The notes under the pieces: generated by a model
Told to the model about the DNA's origin: nothing
Database searches by the model: none
Seen by the model: the letters and a program-made list of their open reading frames with translations, nothing else
Made by a program: the position numbers and the translations under genes
DNA from: Salvator merianae
Taxonomy: Eukaryota > Chordata > Lepidosauria > Squamata > Teiidae
DNA: 64,000 nucleotides
Direction of reading: 5' to 3'
Assembly: GCA_003586115.2 (NCBI GenBank)
Contig: QVOM02000034.1
Span: forward strand, 135,391,598-135,455,597
In this document: one piece after another, positions 1-12,170 of the stretch
Layout of the letters: each line of letters opens with the position of its first letter
How positions within the stretch are numbered: position 1 is the stretch's first letter

Positions 1-361
1 ATTTGTAATATTTTGTCTGTTTGACCTGCCTGGATCTCAGGGTCACCACAAAATAAATAAACATTCAGATATTGTATATAAGTCCAAAACACAGATTAAA
101 AACCCACCTTGTTTCATTTTAGAGGGGCTGTTATTTCACATTTTCCCTGGCTGAATTTGTATTATTGAATATTTGCTGTCCAAAGATATACTCCAAACAT
201 GCAGTTGCAAAAACACTTAACCTGGTTAATGAACTCATTGTATTTCAAACATCCCTTTCTTTTAAACTTGAATGATTTTATTACAGACCAGATTTCAGTG
301 GAAGAATGTGCTAAATGTACATTTGAGTTCTCTTCTTTGGTCCAGAAATATAAACTAAGTT
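1..361. other. unassigned AT-rich sequence
   Basis: No coding frame, repeat signature or RNA-like structure is visible. It ends at the TA that borders the small inverted-repeat element. Confidence 0.5.
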
Positions 362-362
362 A

Positions 363-489
363 GGCCTTTTCTGCACTGGCCCTTATTCTTGATTATATCC
401 CAGAATAAGGGCTTGCTGTGTGCATTCTAGTGCAGACAACAGCAGTCCCCAAGATATAATCTGGAATAAGGATCAATGCAGAAAAGGCC
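363..489. mobile_element. MITE with 38-nt terminal inverted repeats and TA flanks
   Basis: The arms at 362-399 and 453-490 are inverted copies that match at 33 of 38 positions. Each outer end reads AGGCCTTTTCTGCA inward. Both ends sit next to TA (361-362 and 490-491), which fits a Tc1/mariner-type target duplication, although a hAT-type origin cannot be excluded because the TIR begins like other reptile elements that start with GGCCCTTTT. The centre (400-452) is too short to code. This is a non-autonomous element that would need a transposase supplied elsewhere. The arm divergence suggests an old insertion. Confidence 0.75.
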
Positions 490-491
490 TA

Positions 492-1552
492 GTTTGAGTT
501 CTAGGACTACTAGGTGGAAAGCAAATCAGTAAATTCAGCTTGAGATGGAGCCCTATTCAGGTATAGGCTTGCCTACTTCAGCCCTGTTCAGCTTCCCATT
601 ATCCTCAAGTACCAAACACAGCTGCATTAATAACCGGCACAGCTGCTGTTCCTATTGCTTTCTTGGGATCAGAAGTCATGAATGTTGCAAGGGCAACCCA
701 ATTGTCAGCTGATTGTCAGATTCTCGGCGGGTATTAGGTGGTTAGGAAAGTGGTCCATCACCCAGTTAATGAAAGAAAAAAAATGTGCAGTGAATGAGAG
801 GGTTTTAATGTGATTGTCAGGAAATCCACATTCCCTTCCCTTCAGTGCATGTCCCTGTGTGGCCTTTATGTCCAGATGGCACCTATCTTAAATTGATTAA
901 AGAACTCAAATGTGAAATTGCCAGTCTCTTAAAAGAAGGAAACGTGTTGCTAAGCTTAACTCTTTACTGAAAGGATAGAAGAGGGGTGATATAATTCCAT
1001 TTTTTAAATAAGCACCTGATTTGAGGTGAATTGTAAGCCTGTTCCTGGGAAGATGGAAGACAGATCTAAAAATAAATAATTTCTAAGTGTTTTAAAGAGG
1101 ATATCTTCCTGAAAATCATCCACATGGACCCTACATAAGTCAGCCTAGTCTAGCATGTCCTTTCACAGTGTCAGTAAGCATGTGGAAGGGGTAATTCAGA
1201 TGTCTTTTAGAGAACTTTGATGAAGTCTTTCTTCAAAGCAAACCTAGCAGCTGTGGGGTAAAAGGACAGAACCTTGGCTGGACGAGGAGCTGGTTAAATA
1301 ACAGGAAGCAGAATGTGGAGTAAATAGTCTCTTTTAAAACAGAGCACTGTCACTAGCAGATGGCTCTTTTAAGCATGTTTATAAGTGATCTAAAATCTGT
1401 GATGATCAATAAAATGTCCAGGTATACCCATGATGCCAGATTGCTGAGTGGAAAGACAAACAAAGGGTTCTGACGACTTCTAACAGGCTTTATCTAAATG
1501 AGTTGAATGTTTATCACAAGGGCAACTGAAATTCAGTTGAAGTAATTACATG
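492..1552. other. unassigned intergenic or intronic sequence
   Basis: No frame longer than about 60 codons, no recognisable repeat and no tRNA-like boxes are seen here. Confidence 0.5.

Positions 1553-1581
<29 letters not shown>
1553..1581. repeat. (CA)n microsatellite
   Basis: This is an uninterrupted CA dinucleotide run of about 14 units. Confidence 0.97.
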
Positions 1582-1583
<2 letters not shown>

Positions 1584-4500
1584 AGAGGATCTGAGTTGGG
1601 GGTGACTGACCAAAAAAGGGATCTTGAGATCATGGTGGATGGCTTGATGAAAAAGTTAACCCAGCTTTGAATTCTGTTTTAGAGATAATTCAGAAAGGGA
1701 ATAAGGGTAAAACCAGGCTATTGCAATGTCTTTGTGTAAATGTGGGTCAACCATACTTGGAAGGAGTTGTACAGTTTTGGTGACGGCATGTGGAAAAGGC
1801 TGAAATAGAAGAAGAGGGCAGAAAAAATTCAAAGTGGATAGGTCCATCAGTGGCTGCTACTCATAACTGCTGTGTCTTACCCAAGGTTGCTAAGCTGACA
1901 TGTCTGCGAAGAACAGATGCTGGGATCAATGCTGCCATCAGGATTTTCCAGGCTCACTTTGCTATAAGTACTTTGGACCCTTTGCTCCATTTGCAGAATT
2001 TATCTTTTTATGATTAGCGAATTTGTACCCCCCTTTGTGGATTGGTGACCAGGTGGAAAAGAGATAGTGATCTTGTGTTTTTATTGTAGTACAGAAGAGG
2101 GACTATTTTATAATATAGGCTAAAGATAGGGAAAGCCTGGGATCCCTGTTCTGTGTCCAAGATGTCTGACATATAGAATGATAACAGATCATGTTTTTCA
2201 TAGTTTCATTTGTATACTGGAAAATTGTTAACAGTTGTGGATCAGGTGGAACTCAACAGATTGTCAGAGGCCCTTCTCTTCCCGAATGCCAGACCTGGAA
2301 ATAATTGAAAGTTCTTATTTTGTGTAACCAGTTACAGTGAGTTTTTCATTGATTGAGCTTAAGTTAACAAGCAAAACCAGTGTGGAATTTCAGATGGCAG
2401 GGACTGGGCAGTCGAAAGAGTTTAAAATTTGCACGGTAAATGTTCAGGTGCCTGTTCTGAGTAAATTCAAGATTAGACTGATTTTTTTTAAAAAAACACA
2501 GAGGCAAGCATTGTATTCTGAGACCATTTGATCTTATTTTCTTAATATTACTGATACATTGTAGCTATTGTAACAAAAAGAATCTGATCATTCTCCAGGA
2601 GTGCCCCACAGATGGGAAATGATTAAATCACTTTGTGCTTGCTTTAATCAACTTAATGGCCCCACTGCATTTCCACGATTGTGGGCAGAGGGGATGGTCT
2701 CAAATGGCAGGACCTTGGATAATAACTCTGAATTACTTGTAAGGTTGCCATATACTATGCTATCAGCACTTACTCTTGTGGATATCTCTGACCACTTTTA
2801 GATCTGATATAACTCACTTTTCCTCAGCCACTTTGTTTTCTCTGCAATACAGATACACTAATGATGTGTTTTATTTCCATCATTACTAATAAGGTATTTT
2901 TCAATGTTTGTGTGTGGGGGGGGGGAATCAATTTTCTTGAAGTTAAAGTCAGAAAGGCACAAATGTCAAGTCTTCATTGCTGACTTTGCAAGTAGTAGAT
3001 TACAGTATTGCTCAGTCAAAGCTATCCTGAATTTTTCAAATGTATCTCTCAATAAGAAAGATAAAAAAGCAAGTTCAGAGGGAATCAGGCAGTCCTCTAT
3101 TGATTATAGAGAGAAAAAGATCATACGTGGAACAAGAAGGAGCTCAGAACAGCTTCACAATGAACAAGCAAGTCCATCCTTCACTGTCTGTAGCAGTCAT
3201 CTGTCATAGCTCTAATTTGACTCATAGGCTAAAAGCCACTGAAAAGTGATGGGAAGGGGAGGAAAGTATCATACATTATAGGAGGCCCAGGTGATTAGAA
3301 TGGTATCGGTGCATTTTGCATTATTGCCTTTCTTCTAGATATGCTAGAGGTTCTCTTAAAGAGAAGGAGGAGAAGGAGATGATTCAAAAGTTTCATACTT
3401 ACACAGGACACTGTACAGTAATATAGCTTTTATTTCTCATTGAGATTTTTGCTAGGGACCATGATCAAAGAGAGGCTACTGTGCTCATATTAGTGAAATT
3501 ATCCATTTTTACAGCTCATCATTTCTAACCAAAAGTGCAAGTTATATGCAGTGCTAAGTGTAAGATATCAACCAACAATGAAAATATGCCAAGAGTGAGC
3601 AGTTCGCTTGTTTTTATCTGTGCTATTTTCCTTCTGTTACGGTTCTTATAGTGTTTTGGAATATTAATATGAAACAAATACATACTTTATATCCAGGTCT
3701 GCTATCTATGAACAGCAGAGAAACAAAAGCTGATAGCTCATGACATTTTTTATAACATTTAAGATAAAAAAACAACAACCCACCAATATTTTGCCTAGAT
3801 ACTTTAGTGTTTATATTATTGAACAAGTTGACCTTTGAGAAAATTTTGAGGTATGTCTGATAGGCTATACTAAGGTGCCTTTAAAGAACAACACAAAAAT
3901 GCTTTTAAAATGTTTTGCATAAAGAGCAGTTTTAATTTTAAAAAGCACTTTGCACTTCATATCTAATTTTGAACACTAGATTCTGATTTTCTTTGCAAAT
4001 ATACATAAGAATTGTATTTTTGTAAGAAAAGTGCAATTTAAGGAACAATAGGGGTGAAAGGGAAACCAGCCACAGTGCCATTATTTTCAGAATAAACTAA
4101 AGAAGTAGTGTTTGAATGAATATTAGGGATTCTTTTGCACTGTTGGAACGTGTATGACTGCATGTGACCTGGGAAGTGCACCAAAGAGGTTGAAAGAGAT
4201 GGTGAAATGCCAATTTCAATTTGTGGGATATAGACAAGTAACTTTGGACATTGAGCACAGCTTCTTTTTGTAGTATCATGGAATGCAAAACTAAATGGCT
4301 TATCTTAGACTTGATTGTTGAAATCAAACATGAATATTCACTCCTTCCTAAGCCTGAGAGGAAATTAATCCCATAATTTAATCAGATACATTTCTATAAA
4401 CACTTGGAATAGAGTTATACTCCTGCGTATTTTGTGAAGAGGCTACTTTTAGTTGCAAAATTACTTATATACTAAATAAAAGAGGAAATAGTTTCACATC

Positions 4501-6289
4501 AAACATACATTCCTCTGTTTTCTCATTGGCTATGTAAGTGTGTGGAGGCAAAACATCTGATAAGCTGCATTGTCCTCTGACTGAAAGATGTTGCCAAGAT
4601 ATGGAATTGGAAGTAGGGATCAGAGATAAGTCTCATTAGGCTGGAAATGACAAGCCTTTTTGTAAGTAGATCCAAAATCCCTTTTGAATTTCAGCTCAGT
4701 TAGCGCCTGCGCCTGCCTCTTGCTTCAAAAGTTATATTATGATAGCAGTGACCTGGTTTTGCAAGATGGGAGGAAAGAATATTCTTTCCTGCAGCTCCAG
4801 CAGGTTCTAAAAACCTTGCTAATGAGAACGTGTAGAGAAAATATCCCTAGGAATTGCAAGTTATTTTATCTTGAAACTCCTGTTGGTGAAACTCTGAAGA
4901 TCTTATGACAGTCGTTCCCTGTATACCTTTTTCTTTCCTTCTACCAACACCATAACTTTTGGAGAAACAGGCATGGGGGCCTCACAAGGCATTTAGGGTG
5001 AGTTCAGTGAAATGGAAATGAAGTGTAAAAGGGACTTGGAATAGAGAGCTTTCCTTACAGTGCTGTTACACAGTATTATTTAGGCAATAACAGAAGGAAA
5101 CTGATGGGAACCTCCTGAGGTGGCGTATTGTTTTTTGAGATATCAGTGAATTTTTTAAGGAATCTGAAGGATATTAACAAGTTTCAACATCTCTGCAAAG
5201 TTGTCTTTATCAGAAATAGTGTTTTGCTTTTAAGTTGTGAAATGTGTGAGCGACAACAATTTATTAGCTGCTACCCAAACCGCAGAGGTGACACTGGCTG
5301 TTTTTATCTTATACATCGGTAAATGGAAGTCCTAGGATTAGATGGCAGAGCTAGGATAAGTACAGTTGACTTTAACTGTGATAACAGTACAGAGGTGTTT
5401 GACTAGGGAACTCCAAGGAGACTGGGATACAAACACAAAGAGGCAATTTAAGGGGAAGAAGGGTCAACAAATGCCCCAAAAGGAGTAGGAGAAATGACAG
5501 CTGTATGACTTCATCAAGGATTAAGGAGGCACAAATGACAGCAACTAGCCTGGATAGCTTTAACAAAGGATTAGATAAATTCATGGAGGACAGGTGTATC
5601 AAGGCTACTAGAACTGATGACTAGATACTGACTTCTGGTTGGAGAGACAGGCAAGATGTCTCTAAAAACCATTTTCAGGGAGTCGAGAGCAGGTGAAGGT
5701 TTTGCCTTTGCCTTTGTCTTCTGCTGGAGAGAGCCCAGAAGCAATTGGTGGACCACAGTCTGAGATAGTGAAGGTTTTGCCTTTATCTTCTGCTTAAGAA
5801 TTGATTGATCAATGGCAACTAAAATTGATGCCCAGATACTGCCTACAGGTTGGAATGCCTCTAAAGGCAAAATGCACTTTAAAATTGGCAGAGTTAAAAG
5901 AAAAAACTTAATAGTTGCACAAACTGGATGTCCAGGTAAAAAAAGCTGTTTACCTGGCTTTCACCTGCAGAAGATGACATAAGATGGTCCAATTTCTGTA
6001 GTTCATTGGTGCAAAATTATTATAAAAATGGCAAGATTAGTATTGATATTCTGTAGGGAAGATTTGGGAGTTCATATGGAACCATAGGAAAGCTAGAGGT
6101 CCATCTCAAAATGTCAATGCAATTGTAGTCTAATGATATCTTATATATTCAATATATTTTCACACTGTTACATTGGACTGAAGTCTCTTTTTTTAACTTA
6201 CAGGCATCAATTAATATGTGAAACAGCACTCTTTTTCTTATTACACAGTCATTTTTGTATTCTCTTACCCTTCTGGTTTTAGGACATTG
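1582..6289. other. long unassigned stretch
   Basis: The stretch holds only short, overlapping open frames on both strands (longest 101 codons at 2904-3209) with no domain I recognise and stop-rich surroundings. A run of 10 G lies at 2916-2925. I see no exon bounded by convincing splice sites, no SINE boxes and no inverted repeats of note. Confidence 0.45.
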
Positions 6290-6348
6290 GTGAAATACCC
6301 TGAGATCTTTGGGTGAAGGAGGTGGGATATAAATTAAAATAATAAAGT
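6290..6348 (+). mobile_element. L2-type LINE/SINE 3' tail
   Basis: The sequence around CCTGAGATCTTTGGGTGAAG followed by GGTGGGATATAAATT matches the conserved last segment of L2 LINEs, which reptile SINEs often share. It ends in an AAT-rich tail. Only the 3' end is recognisable, and the 5' limit is unclear. Confidence 0.6.
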
Positions 6349-6480
6349 GAGTCTCCATTGTGTGGTTTGTTTTTAATATATAACCTTTTATCTGTGTAGG
6401 AGAGCAGTAGGTTGATGAGGTAGAAAAGGATATTTTTAAATATATTTTAGTTTATTCTATATATTTTATCTTTCTGTAGT

Positions 6481-6548
6481 TGTGACCTGCCACAGGGTCT
6501 TTAGGTGAAGGGCGAGATATACATTCTTAAATAACATAATATATCATC
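6481..6548 (+). mobile_element. second L2-type 3' tail
   Basis: A second copy of the same tail lies about 190 bases downstream: CAGGGTCTTTAGGTGAAG, then GGGCGAGATATACATT and an A/T-rich end. It has the same orientation as the 6290 copy, so the two are independent insertions or a local duplication. Confidence 0.6.
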
Positions 6549-6555
6549 AAATAAA

Positions 6556-6690
6556 ATAATCCCAGAGATCTCCCTGGAGGAAGGCAATGACAAACTACTT
6601 TTGTATCCTTTCCAAGATAACTGCAGGAGTTTGCCCATGTAATCATCAGGAGCTGAGCTCACTCTAAGGGTGTTTTAATTTTTAACGTTG
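6556..6690 (+). mobile_element. SINE 3' segment (Sauria-like)
   Basis: The block GGAGGAAGGCAATGACAAAC, then TCCTTTCCAAGATAACTGCA and CATCAGGAGCTGAGCTCACT, resembles the body of tRNA-derived SINEs with a BovB-like 3' region that are common in squamates. The same CACCAGGAGTT motif recurs in the SINE at 63385-63560. The tRNA-like head is missing, so this is a truncated copy. Confidence 0.55.
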
Positions 6691-7138
6691 TGAAAGGAGG
6701 AGGAGGAGTTGTATGTCAACTTCCTTTCAACTCATCCAGCCTGCAATGTATTTCACTTGTTTGGTTTTGCCACTGGTTACTGAGAACTCAAGCCCTGCGG
6801 GATAATTATAGTAAGAGAGTGGAGACCATTTTTTGATAAGCCCTCCTGCTTCACAGTAAGTTCTGTATGTTCTCTGCCTTAGTCTAAAGCACTTAGTACA
6901 GGGAAAAGAACTAATAGTGTGGCTTAAGATATCAAAGCACACAGTCAAATGAAAAGTGGGAAATGGAACAGCAGAATGAAAGGGAAGATTCATTTTCAAA
7001 ATATATCCTGCACTTTAGTGGAGCCTTTACACACTTTTCATAATTATCCCATTCTAAGGTGGCATAGTCCTTGTGGTGCAGTGGCCATCTCCACTGTGAG
7101 GGGTGAGACAACTGGGAAGTGGGATTCCAACCCTTGCA

Positions 7139-7210
7139 GTGTGAATGCTGCCTGCCTGCCACGACAGTGGCTGTGGAATGGGGAAACACCACAGCCTGCA
7201 GCATTCACAC
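7139..7210. repeat. strong stem-loop (nested inverted repeat)
   Basis: GTGTGAATGCTGC at 7139-7151 is the exact inverse of 7198-7210. Inside it, GGCTGTGG at 7169-7176 pairs exactly with 7189-7196, directly beside the right outer arm. A related GTGTGAACGCTGC follows at 7221-7233. This looks like the remains of a foldback or hAT-type element, but no outer ends or target duplication were found. Confidence 0.6.
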
Positions 7211-7504
7211 CCAGAAGCAGGTGTGAACGCTGCATACGGGGAGCAGTCCAGCTGCTCCCAGTACATTTGGCCCATGGATTCTAGAAAAAATATCACATGC
7301 GCACCTAAGGTATGAACTTCAACCATGAGTCCTGAGCTGGTAAAAGCATATTCAGAGGAACAAGAAGGAACAAGAAACAGAAGCTGGATTTTATCCCTGA
7401 GAATAAGAGAAGATGAAAAGGAGAGAATCCCTCAATTAAGGAGAACTAGTTCTTTAGAGGATTCTTCTTAATATCTCCTACTGCCTAGCCAATTAAGAGA
7501 CTTT

Positions 7505-7642
7505 GGCTGCATCCAGATGTCACTTATGTATTGCACTATATTTGGATATTCCCGAATAAAGCCTGGATATTCTGGAATACCCAGACTCTATTCTGGGATA
7601 CCCAAATATAATGGAATAAATAAGTGAAGTCTGGATGCAACC
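7505..7642. mobile_element. MITE with 54-nt inverted arms
   Basis: The left arm 7505-7558 and the inverse of the right arm ending at 7642 match at about 45 of 54 positions. Both start GG(C/T)TGCATCCAGA and continue through CACTTAT, TATATTTGG and GAATA. The whole 138-bp unit folds almost completely on itself. No clear target duplication is visible, although gagacttt on the left resembles gagtcttt a few bases outside the right end. It does not code for protein. Confidence 0.75.
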
Positions 7643-9889
7643 TAAGTGAGTCTTTGGGAATTCTTTCTGGCAGATTGTCATGTCTTGTTGTGTGTCAGAG
7701 AGAACCTTGGAATGGAGATTCTTAATTTCCAAAGCGCTCTCAAAAAAATAATTAATTCTAAAAAGAGGTATACACTGCTTTGCCCAGTTTCACTCTTTCT
7801 TTTGTGACCTAAAAGGTAACTGCTTGCAGGTTGCCATTAGAAATGTCATTTCTGGTCTGATGGAGAATGAAATAGGACTGTTTCATCTGATCTACTGATT
7901 GACGATCTTTTTTTTTGTTTCATCTGTTGTCACCTTTTCATCCGGCTGCTAAGTAGAAGTAAAGAAATAACAAAGCTTTTTTTATTATTATTATTATCAT
8001 CACTGCTGAGTAACCAGACATCATTTGGGCCTCTAGTTTTCACTGAATGGCAGATTTTACATAAATCCACTTGAACTATCTCCATTCCAGCAGGTTATTT
8101 TAAACTATTAATGTTAAAGAACAGGTTTCTGAAATTACTCCCTATCTCTGCAATTATTTCCCTTAGATTGTAAGTTTGAGGCCAAGGACTTCAGTAAGTT
8201 ACTAGAAGAGACATCCTGGCAAAAGAACAGGGTAAAAATGTTTTAAATTAATAATGAAATAAAACTTTTTTTGATAAGCTTTTTATGTGGGAGCAGGGAG
8301 TTCACTGGAAATTCAGTGGTGTTTTGAATTACTGAATTCTATAACCACTTATTGAAAGCCATTTCCTTTTAATATGAACTATGGATATGAACGTATCCAC
8401 ATATACCTATAGTGAGGATTATTGAATTGCACAATTACACTGTACATTCAATGCCTTTCCGTGTTGTGATCATCCTTTCAAGAGGAAGAAAAAGTTCTCA
8501 TGCAACAGGCCTTTGACCTTCTCAGCAGTATTAACATTAAATGTTATTGATTCAGTAGCAGCCCTAAAGCTCTGTGTCTGCTGTGTTAATAGAGTAGTTA
8601 ATCTGTGCAATTACGAAACTCTGATAGAGCAGCAATATGCAACCAACTGAGCCTTTAGCATTTTGCTTGTGTTATTTTTCTGTCATTTATAACAAGCTGC
8701 AAGGTTGAGTTTTGAGTACTCCAGTAAGATGTTTCAAGTGTTACTTGACAGAGGTTACACTGTAGTAGAGTGTGTAGGAGCCTGAACTATAGAATGAGTT
8801 TCAATGTTACACCTATCGTAAGTTAACTAGTAGCTACATTCCTTCATACTAATTTTTGTTAAAAAATTGTTAAAAAGAGCAGTTGAATCTCTGAAAGGGG
8901 CTGCAGTTTGCCTTATTCTGTTTGCCATCCATGAGTTGGTAGGTGACACTCTGCATTTGGACGTACATTGTTTCTTTGAGTACTTTGGAACTTGAATTAT
9001 CACAATTTTCATAATACTGGAAGAAAGAAGAACTTGAAGACTAGCTGGGGAAGCACTAAAAAAAATCTAACTCTGGCTGCGCTAGCCTGTGACGGTCAAA
9101 GAAGGGGTCTGCTAGCACCCCATGTCCTTTTTCTATGTCAGTGGCACATTCATATGGGGCATTCTATGGTGCAGTTGCTTACAGAGGCACCTCTGCTGCC
9201 AGATGGTTTCTTCCTGCCCTGCCTAGAGTTGCCACGGAAAATGGTGCCTCCTCGCTCTGAAATGGAGATAAGGAGGATGCTCTCTCTACAGAGCCTTCCC
9301 CATCCTGCAGTGGAGACATAACCACAGTCTTGTTCAATTTAAATGCAGCATGTAACTTGATTGCAAGAAATTACAGTATGCAAACTTGGCTCAAACTGGG
9401 GATTTATACTTCAATCATAATTTACACAGTTGTTAGGTTTTTGAAAGTACTTATTTTGCATAATCAAGAGTAAGATCTGTGGCACTCTCTCAGGTTAATA
9501 TGGAGCTAAATTCTCATATTTCTGAGTTCAGGCCCAGAAATGGCAATTTTTGTGTTTCCCCCCCCTCACTAAATGATAATAAAAAATGAACCTAACCCTT
9601 GCAAATGCTGAGATGACTATTTAGTTGTAATGCTGAGCTCTGGTTAAGGACAGCAAAGCTTGATGAAATATTCAGTCCATGAACAGGAACTTCATTGTCT
9701 TTGTGCTTTATTCTACAATATGGTGTGATTCCTTGATTTAATTATGAACCAGGCATCCAAATCCATATTATCCCAACACAGAGTTGCTTTTCTGTTCAAA
9801 AACTAAAGTGCATGATAATAAAAAGAAAATAATAGGAGCTTCCTTATTTTCACATTTCCACAAGTATCGTGGAATGCTCCCATTTCTCT
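7643..9889. other. unassigned stretch with a possible conserved noncoding block
   Basis: No repeat or coding signature was recognised. The part at about 8450-8800 is free of visible repeats and carries homeodomain-type motifs such as TTAATCTG and CATTTATAAC. That is only a weak hint of a conserved regulatory block. The 109-codon frame at 8992-9321 shows no known domain. Confidence 0.4.
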
Positions 9890-9990
9890 CTTCCCTATTT
9901 TGTCCTCATAGCAGCCCTGTGGAGTTCAGCAGAGAGCTAGTTGTTACTCCAGCAAACTTTCTAGCTGAGCAAGGATTTGAACTTTGGTTT
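9890..9990 (-). mobile_element. degraded MIR-like SINE, antisense
   Basis: Read on the plus strand, TTTTGTCCTCATAGCAGCCC, GCAGAGAGCTAG and AGCAAGGATTTGAACTTTG follow the order of an antisense MIR-type tRNA SINE. They correspond to the conserved core followed by the GGATTTGAAC inverse of the B box. It is heavily diverged, and the ends are approximate. Confidence 0.4.
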
Positions 9991-10918
9991 GTCCCCTGGA
10001 CATCTTTCTTTCGGAGCCTGGTGATCTTCAGATGCTTTGGGTTACAGTTGCCGGCAATCTCACCCAACAGATTATGATGATGGTTATAAACTGGAGCACT
10101 TATAATCAGGAGCAGCTTCTCAACATGCTGGGCAGGAAACAAAAATGTCTGTGTAATTTTACCTGTCTCCTCAAGAGCAAGTAATGTGAAACTGGTGGCA
10201 GCTCATTGCTGGAGGAAAGAGGCCATGGCTATGGAGACGGCAGCACTTTTTGGTTAAATGAAGTTGTCATCAGCAATGCTTCTTCATCTCACTTGCCAGA
10301 TGAAACTACAGTTTCCCCAGCTGATGTCTTTTTTGATCTTGCAGCGTCTGTCATTCCTCTGAAGTTACCTGTCTATGAGAAAAGTAACTTTAACCAGGCT
10401 TAGCCACTCAGCCAGCTATTCTGGGCAAAATTGGACAATATGTTTCTGTTGGTCTGTCCCCCACTATTCCCTCTGTGCCTTGCTACTATGTTCTTTTGAT
10501 TTCTCCTTTCTTGGCCACTTCTGCAGCTTTCTGGGACAGGAATAGGAGGAAATAGGGCCCTAAACCTGCTGGCCTACGTCACAAAGAAGGCTCTGAGGTC
10601 TCTTATTCATCTTCTGGCCTGAAATTTTACATGGCAGAATGGGACTCTTGCAAATCTTGATTCTTTACACATGTGCTGTTTTAAAAAGATGAGTTCAGAG
10701 AAGAGAGAAGGAAATGCTGGATGAAAGATAGGCCCTTGTTTTGGGTTGAGGGAAAGGAGCCCATCAGTATGATCCTTTTCCAGGCCATTTGGAGCCTTTT
10801 GAGTGTGGCACTGATAGTGAGGCTTTTTTTCTGGATTATGTTGATGTTATGAGGACCTTTCCCAGGCCTTTGAGGGGGCGAGTCCTGACTCTTGCTGGTC
10901 CCTTTGCCAACCTTGTGC

Positions 10919-10939
10919 GTGTGTGTGTGTGTGTGTGTG
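10919..10939. repeat. (GT)n microsatellite
   Basis: This is a run of about ten GT units, preceded by a variant GTGC. Confidence 0.95.
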
Positions 10940-11584
10940 AAGAACTGAAAATGATCTTCCCCAGTCCTCTTGCAAGTCATTTGAGGGTCGAGGGGGAAAG
11001 TGTTCCTGACCTTTGAGGGCATTGGTTTGATTTCTGCCCTGATCCTTGCATTGTCTTCACTGTGGATGAAGCAACATAGGCCTTTTCCAGTTCTTTGCTA
11101 TTGGTTTTTGTGGCATGCCACCTTTCATGGGGCGATGCCACATTCTGCAAGGTGTGCTCTTAAGGTCAGAAACTGAAAGAGGGCAGCAAAGAAGGGCTTT
11201 GGTAAATTGAATGAATGATGAACAAGGCAGGAATGAAGGAGAGAAAGAGTTAGTTTGGTAAAGTCCAGCAATTAAAAAAAACCCCACAAAACAATAACAT
11301 GAAAATCTGGAAAAAGTTGAACTGTATGTTTCCTTCTTTGGCTTCTCAAAGTGGTAAACAGCTCTATTTTTCACCTTTATATCTTCACAATGACTTTTTG
11401 AGTTACAAAGAGAGGCAGTTCAATTACAGGTAGGACTGAGGATCAGATTTCTGCATTTTTAATAGTTATGCATATGGTAGATGTTTGCTACATGGCAAGT
11501 TATGAGTACTGAAATTCCCTCTTCTTTGAAGTCATTCAAGGAGCTGGAACCCTACCTATCTCTTTCTTTTAGGAATGTTTCATT

Positions 11585-11735
11585 GTTTTAACTGCACTGT
11601 GAGCCTCTGCGTTAGGTAAGCCTGAGAGGCAACAAGTCACATAGCAGCTTATTGTCCGAGTGGGGATTTGAACCCTAGAATTTCCAAGTTGTATCCAACG
11701 CTCTAGTCACTGTCTACAATGCCAGTTAGTGCCTC
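11585..11735 (-). mobile_element. tRNA-derived SINE (MIR-like), antisense
   Basis: GAGTGGGGATTTGAACCCTA at about 11658-11677 is the inverse of a pol III B box (GGGTTCAAATCCC type). About 35 bases further, CGCTCTAGTCACTGTCTAC is consistent with the inverse of the A-box region (GTAGACAGTGACTAGAGCG). The core-like CTGCGTTAGGTAAGCCTGAG precedes it. The copy is diverged and inserted on the minus strand. Confidence 0.6.
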
Positions 11736-12134
11736 CACCTCCCATACCCACACCCCATCCTGGGAGCCTCTGTGCTGTACTATATTGTTATATGCAGGTC
11801 ATGTGACTTGCATGCAATCAATCCAATCTCCTGCAATCAATGCTGCTCACCATGTCCAGTGGCAACCAACCACTCCTGGTTGCATCCCAGCAACACTGGA
11901 AGGATGTCCAGTTTGAATAGTTTTCACTCTAGTGCATTTCTTAATGAAATAGGAGACCCTGTTCTATCTCCTGATTTTAAACTGAACTTTGACCATTATT
12001 AGAACTGATGTACAGAAACAAGTTTCTGTGACTAATGCAGGAAATGTCCCTGGTTCCATTCTGTTTCTCAGCCAAGAAATGGAAAACCTTTACATAAAGA
12101 GTTAAGGTCAACTCTGCCCTTTCAGAGCTTGCAC

Positions 12135-12170
12135 AATCAATCAATCAATCAATCAGTCAGTCAATCAATC
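12135..12170. repeat. (AATC)n microsatellite with AGTC variants
   Basis: There are nine tetranucleotide units, of which two in the middle read AGTC instead of AATC. Confidence 0.95.

Noticed and set aside
10680..11170. Region with two CCTTTTCCAG motifs as a possible transposon
   Set aside because: The motifs do not form convincing inverted ends, and no target duplication was visible.
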